This document shows, piece after piece, positions 47,749 to 61,300 of a stretch of 64,000 bases of DNA. Within the stretch, counting starts at the first letter, position 1, and each line of letters starts with the position of its first letter. A program made the position numbers and the translations under genes. Below the pieces are notes generated by a model, which made no database searches, was not told the DNA's origin, and was given only the letters and a program-made list of their open reading frames with translations. The stretch is from Anisakis pegreffii (Eukaryota > Nematoda > Chromadorea > Rhabditida > Anisakidae), in assembly GCA_035041965.1 (NCBI GenBank), contig JAPYMA010002991.1, positions 62,001 to 126,000 of the forward strand, written 5' to 3'.

Positions 47749-48507
47749 CAGTGGTTCTCATGTTCAGGTGTTCCATTATCCTCCCCTCCCCGCCCTCGAT
47801 ACCTCCAAATTACTCAAAACGGGTAACTTCAAACCTTTTGAGGACCACTGTTTTAGACTGTTGTATTGTTGATTATTGCCATTGATTATGATTGCATGAC
47901 AAGCTATTGTCTATGACACGCTCACTTCAAACTGATTCACATGGATTCTCATTCTTTTCAGACGTGTTATATTCACTCTCATAGCTATTACATGCGAAAA
48001 CAGTTCTTTTCGTGACTTTTTCTCATTCACTTCGTTTCATTTCACTTCACAGTTCGAATCAACTTCTCATTCTGTAACAAATACTATTTACTGAATACGT
48101 TGACGAGTGTTGACAGCCGAAATCAGCAGCACAGCAATCGAATATTATTGCTCAACAAAGTTCGGCAGTCAAATGATCAATTATAGAGTGTACTTGATAG
48201 AACGAGAATTTGACATTAATTGTTGAGTAAACTGAATGAGAAATCAGCAGAAGAGAACACTTTTGGTGATAAAAGCTATGAGAGTGATTATAGCAGCAAG
48301 GAAAAGAATGAAAACCCTTTTAAAACGAATGAAATCCCTGTTAGACCCAGACGAGCTAATGATACTCAGAAAATAGGAGAAACACTATCACAATGGTGTT
48401 CCATCATCAAATAACAGCTGCATGAAATTCTAATTTCCCGACCCCCTCCATGACCTCTTGACACCTTACCCAAAATGGATAGTTTCACCCCCTGTGAAAA
48501 CCACTGA
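47749..48507 (+). mobile_element. hAT-like composite element with TSD
   Basis: The left end CAGTGGTTCTCA (47749-47760) and the right end TGAAAACCACTG (48496-48507) are inverted repeats matching at 11 of 12 positions. They are flanked by 8-base duplications atctagca (47741-47748) and atctagga (48508-48515), 7 of 8 alike. An inner end GAGGACCACTG at 47840-47850 closes a compact 102-base copy. Its ~70 terminal bases align with those before 48507, so two right ends of one family are present in tandem. Eight-base duplications and this terminus are diagnostic of the hAT superfamily. No transposase is present; an open frame at 48214-48414 lies inside. Confidence 0.6.
48214..48414 (+). CDS. Charged open frame inside hAT-like element
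   Basis: A frame of about 65 codons ending at TAA 48412-48414 has a charged, non-repetitive composition (NEKSAEENTFGDKSYESDYS…, …VRPRRANDTQKIGE…). It lacks an ATG; TTG follows an upstream stop directly, so if real it is an exon, but no acceptor is clear. It lies between the inner and outer right ends of the hAT-like composite and could be captured host coding sequence. Not similar to a transposase I know. Confidence 0.25.
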
Positions 48508-48515
48508 TCTAGGAG

Positions 48516-49331
48516 ATCAACACTACAACATTTTGGTCATTAACGACTCCATATGAAAATCTCTATATTTCATGTTTCAAAACAGTTATAGCAAAAATTC
48601 GGTCTAAAATCTTGAACTTTAGGCCGAAAGGGAATGTATCACCTTTATCTATTCGTGAACAATGTTTAGTTCCCTTATTGAACCTTTCAAGGCATCAATG
48701 TGATCGATGAGCTCTGAAATATCGGCAGGCTATTATTGGAATGGCAACAACCAGAGCACTAACAATAACAACTAATAAAAATAACAACATTCATAATGAC
48801 ACACCATCTCATTGATCATTGAACTCTTCCGGCGACCAATGGCCATCTTTATCTGATCATAGCCCAACTCGTATCCAAACATCACTGATCAAACTCTGTT
48901 CAAACTGTCCGCTCGGCGCTTCATGATTCTCAGATTATTCCTTCATATGATTTATCGGTGTCGATAAACCACTTTTTAATGACAGTGAATTTTCGAGGTG
49001 TTATCCATTCCATAGAACTTGTGAAGTTTCAAATATTTTTATTAATCCTCATCGGTAGGTCAGTTTATCTGCATGCCGTTGATCATTCCATATGCTTACT
49101 TAATTCAACTTATGGCAGATACTTTTATTTTAAGTCACCAGATCACCAGAACATCTTTCGCCTACAGGACAAATGATAGAACGTCGTTCCCTTGCTAGCC
49201 TTACTTAACTGAGGAGAGAATAAGAAACATTCTTAGGAAATACGGAATGCCTTTGTTGAATTGGCCTAACAATGAGCACATAGAGAATTAAATGGTGATT
49301 GTTCGATGAAATTCATTTCAATTATCTGTTT
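48516..49331. other. Non-coding stretch, nothing recognised
   Basis: No exon or repeat supported between the hAT-like element and the minus-strand candidate exon. Confidence 0.4.
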
Positions 49332-49580
49332 TCAATAGTTCAATGAATGCGCTTTCATAATTGATCGTGTGCTGTTTTCATCGTATTCAGTAACTACGGC
49401 CCAAAGCGCTTTCATCTTTTGCATGAAATATTGGTGTTCGAATAAATGACCTGTTGATGAAATCACATAACTAATGCAATCATTTTGCATGAGCTCTTCA
49501 ACACATGGGAACATGGAATTTCTTATGGCAACCTGGTACTTATTTTGTCGCGTCGACTGCCTTGAATTCAATGATGGATA
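49332..49580 (-). CDS. Possible terminal exon, unknown Cys-containing protein
   Basis: A minus-strand frame ending at TGA 49332-49334 is well balanced (…NKYQVAIRNSMFPCVEELMQ…, FMQKMKALWAVVTEYDENST…). It starts after a plausible acceptor (ttcaaggcag), giving about 74 codons. The cysteine spacing recalls small secreted nematode domains (for example DUF19) only loosely. An NST sequon lies near the end. Upstream exons were not located; a G+C-richer open stretch on the same strand (49780-49866, FAEMQQKRAKATT…) is a weak candidate. Confidence 0.4.
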   Translation of the reverse strand, partial: YPSLNSRQSTRQNKYQVAIRNSMFPCVEELMQNDCISYVISSTGHLFEHQYFMQKMKALWAVVTEYDENSTRSIMKAHSLNY

Positions 49581-49685
49581 GCATACAGAAGCCGTGATAA
49601 GTGTATGTGGCAAGTAATAGATTTGATATTACTTGCCTCATACAGGTGACTGACTATCTTTCCTTTTGCATGCTATCCATCATTG
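49569..49685. repeat. Foldback with two nested inverted-repeat stems
   Basis: The outer arms caatgatggatagcat (49569-49584) and its perfect inverse (49670-49685) pair over 16 bases. The inner arms 49603-49618 and 49628-49643 pair over 15 of 16 with a 9-base loop. The two stems are separated by unequal spacers. It lies immediately upstream (minus-strand sense) of the candidate exon at 49332-49580, whose acceptor is close to the outer arm. Confidence 0.75.
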
Positions 49686-49922
49686 GATTGCACTTGCGAT
49701 ATGATCAGCACATTGGTTACAGGAACTGGTTTGGGTTTTTTCGACCTTTGTGTTTTTCTTTTAACGGACAGTGGAGTGGTGCCGTATTGTCGCGCGTTCG
49801 GCTCGTTTTGTCACCGTTGTGGCCTTCGCTCGTTTTTGTTGCATCTCCGCAAAACTGTGAATTAGGTGAGCTGACATGGATTACTGTTCAACGATGGATA
49901 CACATCGAATTTGACAGTAATC

Positions 49923-49974
49923 ATTTATGATCACAATCATCATCACTACTGTAATGATGATTGTGATCATAAAT
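49923..49974. repeat. Perfect 21-bp-stem hairpin
   Basis: Positions 49923-49943 and 49954-49974 are exact inverted copies (atttatgatcacaatcatcat) around a 10-base loop. Size and stem length are in the range of a small-RNA precursor, but the perfect pairing and repetitive 'atcat' content also fit a young inverted duplication. It lies about 240 bases from the foldback at 49569-49685. Confidence 0.8.
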
Positions 49975-52900
49975 ATGATCATTTATAACATTGGTATTAT
50001 GGCATTATTATGGCGATAAGACAGTGACGATCGCAATACTCACGAATTTGAGTGAAAGATTTATCCGAACGAATCTATGAGCTCGTTCTTAAATCATTCA
50101 TCTGAGAAAATCCCTTATTTCCTTTCACAATTTCTCGTTTTTATCTTGTCCTCGATTCGAATTGAACAAAAAGAAATTCTATTCTCCCTATCGGTTTTTT
50201 TGTGATTCTTCAACCAAAACCAATCTTCTGTCATTTTTTGTCATAGTTTTTTCTTCGTAGAAGTGCACTTCCTGTCATATTTCACAATTTTTTCCCATCC
50301 GAAATGATTCTGCACAGCTTCGCGACCACAGAGCCTTACAATGGCATTTTTTCAAATGCTTTTTGTCAGCGCTTTCGGTTTTCCGCGCTCTAATTTGATC
50401 GCATAATTTATCGAAGCATTCATCACGGTGCACTCAATTACTACGTTTTCAACCATTCTGTTGAGAAGGTTTTCGTATCGAAAATAGCATAATAGTTGCT
50501 TGATGTGAATGAAGTGTCCTTGAATGTGCACTACTTCATTATTGTGTATTTATGAAAATTGCTTCATTCGCATTCTAGTTCTCTATTGCATTTCTCTCAG
50601 TATATCATTAAAATTTCTTTCCGTGTTAATTACTACTGCTTAGCAGATATCAATCACCCACCATCAATTACTGAACAGATCATCATTAAAATGAAATAAT
50701 GCTGGACGCTTGCGAAACTGTCATGAATCACGAAATAACGCCATCTTAAGATGTTAAACGATTTTGAATCATGCAAATATTTTATTCACTTCGCCAAATT
50801 CGACTTCAACCGCATCTTCGACATGTCTCAGATGACAACTTCACCAATTGTCAAAAATGAAGTCGTAAAATTTTGCTTGAAACAACCCGTCTGTATGCTT
50901 GAAAAACGACTTTTATGACTTCGCAAATGCTTCCATGATCTTTCATATTGCTTTCACAAGAGTCACAAGTCAGTCGAACAAGCTCCAGTGACAACTAATA
51001 TCATCTAGTCGCATTTTCGTTGCTAGTTAATTGATTCTACAGAATCATCGGGCAGATGAAATGATCAATTATGAATGCAGCAATGTCACAAGCATAATGT
51101 GGTATGCATGATCGAGCAGTGAGTTGATGAATTATTGAGAAGTGACAAGCCGTGTTGCTACCGAATTGGCATAATGAATGAATCGCATTCCATTCATCAT
51201 CAGATATACATGAGATATACACTTTTTAATCGGTCGTCAACTTTGTGTTGTTAACATTTTCATGTTGCATTGCATTCTGATGAAAAGTAGCACCTCATAT
51301 CAGTATGAAGCAAGCCCCTAGAAGGGTTTATCTCAAACCTTATGATCAGTTGAATTTTTGCATTTCAAATGTCTATTTCAAAAGTGCAGTGGACTTCGCA
51401 GAAAACGGTCAATCTTCTTTAGGCAATCTTCTGATCTGTAATAGATCATTACACCTAAGAAGCAAAAACTGTGAAGTCTGCGAAAATTCTCGGCAACACA
51501 CTTCAAAATGATTTGCACTTGTGAGGAAAAATATTTGTGAGGAAACAAAAAGAAATCGCCTGCAAAATTGTCGATTTTGTGTAAAATACTTCTAAATGCA
51601 CATTTAAAAATCAGCTAAAGACGCTTCTTGCTGGCATCTCTCATAGACGATATCTTTTCGAAATCTCATCTTCGGCTATTAGTTTCCTGTCAAGAATATG
51701 TACAGATTTTTCAAAATTTTCAATCGTTCTTGTTGAACGCTTTCAGCGGAACATTTCAGTGCAAATTACTGCAGATGATTGTCACTTATTTGTTATCTTC
51801 TCGTGTTGCCCATCCTTGAGAAGTTCAACTCGTCTTGGAGTTGTCTGTCAATCATTCGAATAATTACAACTTATATCACTCACAAACATAGTCTCGTAAC
51901 CAATCTACTCGTTTGCATCAGCACGGCTGATGTGAGATGTGATACGAGTGCGAATGGCGAACACTTTTCATCGATATAGAGTCTAAAGTAAAAGCTTCTT
52001 TCAAAAACAATATTCATTTATTGCATATTTTCGCGAGGGTTTGCTTTAAAATATACGTTCATTTACTTTAAAATTTTCGCCACTTTTCATTAAATCCCAT
52101 AAATCTCACAATCCTTCAGTTATCGATAGGTGCAATGAATTTTATTTCATTTTTCTTTGAAAGCTGATTGCGAGCCATTGAACAAGCACAAAAATCTTTT
52201 CTTTGCTTCATTGCATTAGAATTTCAGTTTCAGCGTATCCTTCAGCTAGTAGCTATGTTCTCAGTTCACATTTCTGAATGTGAGCAGCCACAGTGTGCAG
52301 TGCACAAAACGTGGAGTCTTCTGTAAATGTGAATGAACGTTTTCCAGTTTACTTTGATGTGTTGAGCCGTGCAGGAAGAAACTGAAAATTAAAGAGAAGT
52401 CACATAATCACAAAGGAATCATTTGAAAAAATGCAATTAAATTCTAAACTCTTTGCTGCACATGATAACATCTTTGTTTCGTGTTTAGTGCTTCTCAGTA
52501 TGTGCACTCGAATTTGATTGATGTTTTCGGAATGTCATTTGCGCTAAATAAATGAATAAATAAACGCGACTGACAATAAATAAATGAATAAACGCGAGTG
52601 AGTGAAATGCGATTGGTGATGAGCCTGTACATGTTGAATGTTTCACAAACCAAAAAAACACCAACAATGATTATTGCATTGAGTCATTTGCTGATAAGGA
52701 ACATAAACCAAACACAGAAAATCGAAATGAAACAACTTAACAAAAAAAACGAAGCAAAAGGACCACCTCTGATGATAGATACACTGAAAGATATTTTTTA
52801 AAAATTTCATTGCCATTTCTACTTAAACAAATCAGTTTCCGTAACATTTTATGCCAATATTTTTTAGATTTTCACATTTATCAGCTAATTTTCTAAAATT

Positions 52901-55270
52901 TCTGAAAAAAAGAAATTTTTCCGCTTGACATTTTTCGCCCTTTTTCCATTCGCCTCTTTTATGACCTTGTCTTTTGGCATTTTACTGTTTCGCTTGTCTT
53001 TTTTTGCTCATCTTGTCTCCTCTGTTCGAGAACGATCGTGCCATTCGTGTATCTGCTATTGTGTGTGTGTGGCTGGCATGTATATGGAAATCTTGTTTGA
53101 AAATTGTGTTTGCATGTTCGAAAGCAATACTTTTTTCTGTCCGATGCAGTAATTGAAAGCCAATTTTCGAACATGAATTTGTTAGTATAACGCGCATTCA
53201 TAGATATGCACACAAACTTTTTCGTCGAACAGCCGTCTGTTAGCATCAAAAACCAATCCGTCAAAGTACGATTCCCTCCCTGGTTTGCTCTATTTTTTGC
53301 CCACCAAAAAAACCCGCTCTCAACTACCAATAAGACTTCTCGACATTTCCAAAAATCAAACGAAACCAGTGACAAAGGACAAATTTCATCAAACTGATGC
53401 AATGCCACGCAAATTGTTTCGAATCAACTGTGACCATTCTTGTTTCCATTGAAAGTGCTGCAAATCATCGCATTTGTCCTCGATAAAACGTTGACAAATA
53501 TCATCATTAAATTTGAAATGTTATCTGTCATTGCAAGTACGTGAACAAGAGCATGCGTGAACAACGAAATGATTTGAATTTTATAGTGTGTATCGTTGAT
53601 TATTTGCTTAATTCATCTAATGCACTTGTGAATTTCAAACACTTACAACCAAGTGAACAGTTATGATGTTAACTGCCTTCACTCAATGTATTACGCACAC
53701 AAATGGAAAAGTTACTTGCTATGTGGCAGTTAGAAATAGTTTTTGAGAAGAACGTTTGAGGCACATGAACGGTAAATATGATTGAAATCAACAGAAATTA
53801 GAGGTGTACACCTGTCAGGAACACGACATTAACTCGTCGTTTTCGAATGAGATTTGTTTAGCGTTTACTTTTTATTCGGTTCATGCATATATTATCTTAA
53901 GAGGATCGAGTAATCGTTTGATTTTTTGCATTTCTCCAGGGGATTATTTCTTCGGAAGCTGTCAATCAACCAGCAATCATGCACATTTGTTTGCTACTTG
54001 TATAATGATAGAAATGCTCAGAAATTCTCAGTAATGTCTCCAAATCTTTAGCGAAAATCAATACTTCGTATGTCTGGCTATATTACTTTGATAATCAGGC
54101 GTTTGGTTATTCTTTCTTTTTTTTGAAAGAGGATTTAGATATGCAGAGACTTTAAACAATCAATCATATCAACCTTCGATACTTTCTCAGTTCTTGAAAT
54201 TACTCCTCTTAATTAAATGTTTACACTCAACAAAAATCGAGAAACGCCAACTAAATATTGTTCAATACTATCTCAAACTAAATTCCCCTCTATACTGCGA
54301 TATATATTCCCTTTTTGATTGAAGGAAGAGTGATTTCGCGATTCCAAGTCGTAATTGAATCAGTCAGCTTCGGCGACATCGTGTCTATCCGTGCTCGGCG
54401 ATATTAGTCAGCTAGCTAGCTAGTCGTCTGTGTTCTTGCTTGCGTTGTTGTTTGCATTGCTAATGCTTCAAGCGATTGCATAATGATATGCTGCTGCTGC
54501 TGCTCAATGATGTGAGAAAGAATGAAAGTTCCATGTATAATAGCATGATTTCATGACGATGACGATAAAGCACGATGCTTATGATGATGAAATCTTGTTT
54601 GTTGCACAAATTCTTCGGCTAACATATCATATTTCAATAATGTGTATGTATCATCAGTTCATATCGCCTTTATCGCGTGTATCACGATCAGTGTGATATG
54701 ATTTCATAGGTGCAAAATAACAGCAGCAACAACAACAACAACAACAATAACAAGAAGAATCAGAAAAATATTCATGACCATGACGATAAGATAACAATCG
54801 CAGTCATAACACTTTGTTGTATCTTCTTCATGCATTAAACGTTTTCCAAAAAAAAATCGTTTTATCAATAACAGTTTAGCGAATCATTCAGTCATATGAT
54901 GAAATCAAAAAACAAAATCTATGAAAACGTTCTGTTTTTAAATTTCTACGTTCATGAAAATAATAATTTTTGTTCATTCAATTTTGATTGAAACGAATTC
55001 GTTTCAATCACAAATAACTGAGTCATAAAGAAAACATAAGTGAGCAGCGCATAAACACCATCGAACATGAGGATGAATGCGGCAAAATGGCAACGAGAAC
55101 AGTGATTTTCTCTTCAATAGTTCAAAAATTCATTCGGCAAAATTATGTTGCAAAATTCATTACGGCGACGAATCTTGACCTTCTATACCGCAGTTAGTGT
55201 TACTGATTCATTGAAACTCGGATTGCATTCTGCCTTTCCTTACCATGCTCCTGGCCGTCTTTCGACTTAC
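49975..55270. other. Non-coding stretch with simple repeats
   Basis: No gene recognised. A 68-codon ATG frame at 51305-51511 and a 149-codon minus frame at 52959-53408 lack support from splice sites or family. A CpG-containing patch with GCTA repeats lies at about 54362-54425, and a CAA/CAG run at 54720-54750. Either may mark a promoter or untranslated exon, but this cannot be shown. Confidence 0.4.
54985..55010. repeat. Perfect 26-bp palindrome
   Basis: The sequence tgattgaaacgaa is followed at once by its exact inverse, with no spacer. Such a long gapless palindrome is unlikely by chance in 64 kb. It could be a dimeric protein-binding site or a remnant of an inverted duplication. Confidence 0.8.
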
Positions 55271-55328
55271 TTGTCCAGTGACATGTTGACCGTCCAAAGT
55301 TCCACCAGCAAATGGGTTATTGAGTAAT
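55271..55328 (-). CDS. Possible small exon, unknown product
   Basis: Nineteen codons (LLNNPFAGGTLDGQHVTGQ) lie between acceptor cacatctgag and a consensus donor CAA|gtaagt on the minus strand. Codon use is unlike the surrounding T-rich frames, and an NPF motif is present. No companion exon was found, so this rests on splice consensus and composition only. Confidence 0.35.
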
Positions 55329-58300
55329 CTCAGATGTGAACAGAAAATATATCGTCCATTTTTCAAAAAAAAAACAAAAAAAACTGAATCAGGTCGTTGA
55401 GCATTCAATTTCTCCTCAAGATATTCGAATCTATGTAAACCCTGAAAATTGTTCTGATATTTTTCGGATACTCAGCACCCCGGATCGTCGTCCCTTCCTA
55501 CGATCTACTTAACAGTTAATTCCATAGTGATCTTCGAATAGCAGCGATTCGATTAGATTGCATCATAATGCAGCACACAATTTTACGATCGCCCTCAGAA
55601 ACGATACGATAGAGCAGATTTTCGATCATCAATACGGATCAAAACATCGTAAAAAAGTTTATGCTCGTTTAATAGCGTGCCTCCTCTCCCAACATTAATT
55701 CCATTCATTCAGAATGTTGGAAAGAGTGTTTTATTTATCGCCAGTTTGCTCATCGTTTCATCATTATCAGTTTGTACTTTCCTCATTTTTTCGTTCGTTT
55801 AGATAAAGCGTGGAATTTTTCCATCCATTCGATGCTTCAAACAATTCGTGTCTGCAGAAGATCGGCCGCCCTTTGCAAACAATCAAAAATTTTACAATGG
55901 TGATATTGGAAACGAGATTGGGCAGAGTAATTAGAGTGAAAATGAAGTGGAATGAGTTTACTAATGTATGAGTTGTAATGAAATTAAACTTTATGCGCTT
56001 ATGAGCTTTTCACTTATAAACATTACTTTGTTGAGCACATCAAGCGAAAGAAAAGTGAAAATTTATGGAGTACATTCAAGTGCACACACACATGAAGTGG
56101 TGGTTGTCGTACAAACACGTTTAGATTACACAAATATGAATGGATTAATGAGAACGACGTTTCAGATAACGTTAGTTTAAACGTTCAGTTGAATGTAATG
56201 CATAAAAACTAAGCTTTCGTATCGATAATATTGACTTTACATCAGGAGATTTTGCGATTTCATTCTATCCGATAACGTAAATCTTTTTGCAGCAATTTCA
56301 TATTGCTTCGATTAAATAAAATTTTTATACAGCACTCTAAAGGCAGCAGTCATAAGCGAAAAACCTTTTTTTGTAAGCTATTATTATAATTGAAACTGCA
56401 GAAGTCAACAAAATGATTTGATCTACTTATGGATCGTGCTTAGAAGTTATTAGCTGTCCCGAAAAAAATTAAATTTTTAACGAATTCTGCAGAATATCTT
56501 GAGGAAATTCACGTTGATGGTGAAAGGAATAAACGTTGAATGGCATTTGAAATGGGAAAGATTGTTGTTGGTGAATGATTGATTCATTTCACAATCTCGT
56601 TCAAGCAAAACAGTAGGCCAAGCGCTTCAATACAGCATGATTTTCGTACAGTTAAAGTGCACTCATCAATTCGTCGTTCATCACCAGTCATTAACGTGGC
56701 TTCCATTAACGTGGTTTCATTCCCCTATATATCATCAAACCACCACTGCTTTGCATTCAATTGCTGATGAAGCGCTCAAATTCTAGTAACGTCCATCTCA
56801 AAAGTCAAATTTTACTCGAAATATCCCTCCGCTGCCTCATTTTCGATTCAGTCCATCAAACCTCTCACCTTTCACATGTCATATCTGATCCCCCAATTGC
56901 TCACTCAACTGTGAATGATCTGCTGATCTGCTCTTTTGCAGACTTACGCTTCCGTTGTTTTGCAAGATAACAAGGTGAGCTAGCTCCCAGTTCACTAGAT
57001 ATTGCATGCATGACTGCGTCTAAGACTGCAATCTTGATTCTTTATCCTCTGTGGCCATCCTCTCAGCTCACTTCTCATCATTATCATTGCTTGCATGTCT
57101 CTTGAGTAGCAGCATGTTAGATTGGGATTTGACGAGAATACTGAAACAAATACTGCATAACTGACTGAATAGAATATAGCTTGTGCCTTAGTAGCTAAGC
57201 AAATGATATTAGTGGTCAAAAATACACTAATTGTAAGCACAAATGCATTTGGGTTGGGAATGTAAAGTATGCAAAACGAATTAAGACACGGAAAATAATG
57301 GCTGTTCACAAGTGGAAAGATTCCATATCATACAAAAGTACACAATCTATCACTAGCGTTTGATTGCTTTCATGCATAATAGTTTCATGCTTACCTTTTG
57401 CTATGTGTTCATGTATCGTCAAAATTGATCCGCTCCTTCGCAATATCCAGACAAATAAGTCAGTTTGATAGAAATTCATTCGTCAAATGCAAATCCTTAA
57501 ATCCTTAAAGTATATTGCCGATAAACGCATTCGACAATGCTAACTGAAACATCAACTATAATATTCACTGTCAGCAATATAATTCAGTATCTACTAGGAC
57601 TTATGGATGGATGCTTGTTTATTTGTATGTCTTCATCACATACATCGATAGAATACTAAATGACCAGTGTTAGAGTCAAATTACATGTGCGAATGAATAA
57701 TGTAAGTGTTAATTTCTACTGTCATATGCTTCGATTAATCAAGCAATCAGTCTTTGTTTGTGTTGTTGAATTCAGAATGGCTCTCGCATAAAATATGGCA
57801 TTACGAAACGTTATGTGCTTTAATATAATATAATTTAATATTTTCATAGCATGCCCTCCTAACCGCTTACGTGCCACAATTCAATGCAAGTTCTTTAATA
57901 TGCAGCTCACGATTTCATTCATCTACACTGAAACGCAAATGACGTGCGCAAATGATTCAGAAGTGCAATCGAATGAACTATAAAAAATCGAAAATCATAA
58001 AATTTCATCGCCTATACAATAGTGTCGGATGATCACAAATTGCCCGACGATTAATAGCCTGACATTAGGTTAAGTTTGGCGCTGATGCAATTTCATGATG
58101 AATTGATGAATTTACGAAAACCTTTCGATTTTATTCCAAATGATACTTCATTCACAGTTATTTCCAAATCATAAATCTCGGATTTTTGGAAGATTTTCGA
58201 CATTCCATAAGACTGATTGGTGTTTTCAATGAAAACATTCATCATCACATCACGATATCTATTCATCAATCATTGAAATATCTACCGCTTACCTTTTGCT

Positions 58301-61300
58301 AATGATGTGAATACTCGTTTCATTAGCAAAAATTTATTTCCCTTGCTCAATGATGTCTAAAACTATACAAACTTATTTAACTGAACGATAGAATTCATAT
58401 GATGGGTCAACTAAGAAGTGAAAGGAGCACTTGTATTATTCATGTCAATTTCACTTTGAATCCTTATTATTCACGCATATGCATCTAGCAACATCGCAAC
58501 GCAATTACACGCTCGAATTATGGCCTGTCGCTAGATGATGAGGTAGATATGTTTATGAGTGGCAATTTCCAGTGAAAACCAATTGCGATCATCAAATGTT
58601 TCCGACTGTCGTTGGGACTTGTAATCATAATCTCATTAAATCCCATAATTACTCAGTCAGCAATTTCATCTCATTTGTGAGCAGCCAATGATCTCCATAA
58701 TCATTATGATTATTACAATGACTATTATTATTCATCCTCGACGAACTCATCATTATCGCATCGCAACTCTCTTGTCTAGTGGATAAATACGCAATATCTT
58801 AACAAATATTTTGATATCTCTTCACGATTGCAAATTTGAAATCACCCTTTTAAGTTCGCAAATGAATATTTGTCATAGCAGTTATTCCATGTGATCAGAT
58901 AAACTTCTAGCAATCAAATGCTCATTGCGTAATCCAAATAACCCAAGCGTTCATCTTGTGGATGCGAGAGTTTGATCTTTTGATGGAAGCTGAGCAATTT
59001 GATCGCACTAGAATCCATTATTGACACATAATCACTGATCCTAAGGAGTAAGTAGATGGATCATGGTGCCACGTAAACTATTGTCTTGTTCTTGACGATC
59101 CGGGGCTGATTGGGTATTCAGGAATGCCGAATGATTACAGCAATGCACAATTCCAATATTAAACTGACCCTAAATTTATTGTCGCGTTTCACTTTCTCAA
59201 GAGCATGTAACAGCGATGTTTTCAATCATAGCGTTTTCATAATTCGCTGTTGTTTGTGATGCTTGTGCGAGTCATTCAAGCGCTTCTCATGGCTCTAATG
59301 AGTTGAAATTTCATTCAAAACATTCACTGGCACATTAATCATTGTTATTATTTTGATGATTTATTGTCACCGATATTATCGCATAATATATAGCATAGTA
59401 AAGGGTGTGTTACCGCATAAGAGGAGGAATAATTTGATGGAGAGAATATAAAAAAGAAAATATGAAGAACCAGTTCTCTAAATTTGATTTGATTTCATTT
59501 CAAATTTGCTTTCAAGTATTATTGAGAGACGGAAGTGAACATATATCCATGCTTCCGTATAGAGAATAACACTAATGACAATAGCAACAATAATAACTGC
59601 AATAACAATAATAACTAGCAACCATCCAAACACCTAGAGCAATGACAACAATCACCACGGCACTAATAACAACAATTCAAGCAATTACAGGCAAACATTC
59701 GGAATAGCAATAAGGAACAAATTGTTTTATGCGATTGTCTGCTTGCTTATGTCATTGCATTTTTTAAAGAAAAAATAACTGTCGCCTTTACACAATTAGT
59801 CACATGACATAACCTCAAGGTCTCCATCCTAACAGCACTGACTGCACTCGCAATCAATCAACTGTATTTTTGCAACGCTAGGAAACTGATTTCTTTATGA
59901 TTCAGAGAGTGCGACCGACGATTCATATCTTTCATGTAATTAGTCAAAGCGATTGAATATTTCTTCGTTCCTCAGTCTGTTTTTGTGGCTTTAAAATTCG
60001 AGGACGTTTACGAGCGATTGATTCCATGGTCGGTTGGAAGAATCAGCTTCGTAGACGTGTTTGACTGACTGGCAAAAATTCCATATTAAAATACTGATTG
60101 TTAGTAGATTGAATTATTTTGGAACTGTAGAAAAATACATTGTAAACGTCTTATCCATGGTAATAGCTATAACTACTTGCGAAATTAAAATGTGCAATTC
60201 ATCGGTAATTATTCAAATAGTGGTCATTGAAACTTTGTTGAATTGATCTCTACAGTCACCAGATTGATCAGCATAATCAGCAGACTAATGCCGAATAAGC
60301 GGAGGAACATAAATAACGGATAGAAAAACTTGAGTAGCTCAAAGACCACCAAAAGTAAATAGTAATGCTTTTACAGGTGGCTATATAAACAAAGAGATGC
60401 TATATTTTTGGATATCTAATAGTACTACCTATTTTCAAATGTGATCACATGTTCAGCTGTTCATTCGCTTATGCGCTTCATAAAAATTTTCCGATAATAT
60501 TCCTTGCTTGTCAAACAAAATGCACACAAGTGCTACGTTTGGTGTTTGCGTCACACACAGCCAGACATTGACAAAAGTTCAGTTGCAGTCGCTTGCCAAG
60601 AACTGGTATGCTAGCAACGTGTGAATGACCTTTTTTTGTGGTGTTATCATAATGATGATAAAGACGGTGGAATGCGAGACGGCACTTTTGAAAAGCGATC
60701 GAATAGGTTTTTTTCTTCATCAAATCGTTAAACAAATGAAATGTTCACTTCTTTCGGCCAATGAAACTTCTGCTTCATTTCAGCTGGTAAACAGCATAAT
60801 TTATGATCAGTCGAAGACAGACAGCCGATGCAAAGAAACAAGAAATCTTTTTTTTCTTGCGGAATTTTTTCTCTATCGCTTCTTCAGTTTTCTATGCGCT
60901 AGCCCACGTTCTACCTGTTGCTGCTGATACTCAACACGTTTTGTAGTCAGTCACTGGATATCGGATCAGAAAACAAGAAGCATTTGATTAGTCATGTGTG
61001 CTTCGCATGTTCTTATTGATGGACACATGAATGAATGAATGATGACTGAATGAGTGAACTCGAACGAGAACAGTTAATTAACAAATTGAAATTGCTCATT
61101 GCTGATACCTGCCTTCCTCCTTTCCCCATCCCCTTCACACACACACACACTTCCTCGAAAGGCTTCAGAATTCTATAATAGCATTTCACATCAATGAATG
61201 ATCAAATGCGAGATTATGCCAACAATAAACCGTAATCGTACGGTTACCAAGCAGTTCTGGAAGTGTTAAAGGTTTGTTGCTTTTTCCAGATTCCATACGT

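Noticed and set aside
52959..53408. 149-codon minus-strand frame
   Set aside because: No domain, no splice signals, and other frames over it are also open; likely chance.
61136..61150. CA dinucleotide run
   Set aside because: Short simple repeat with no other structure.
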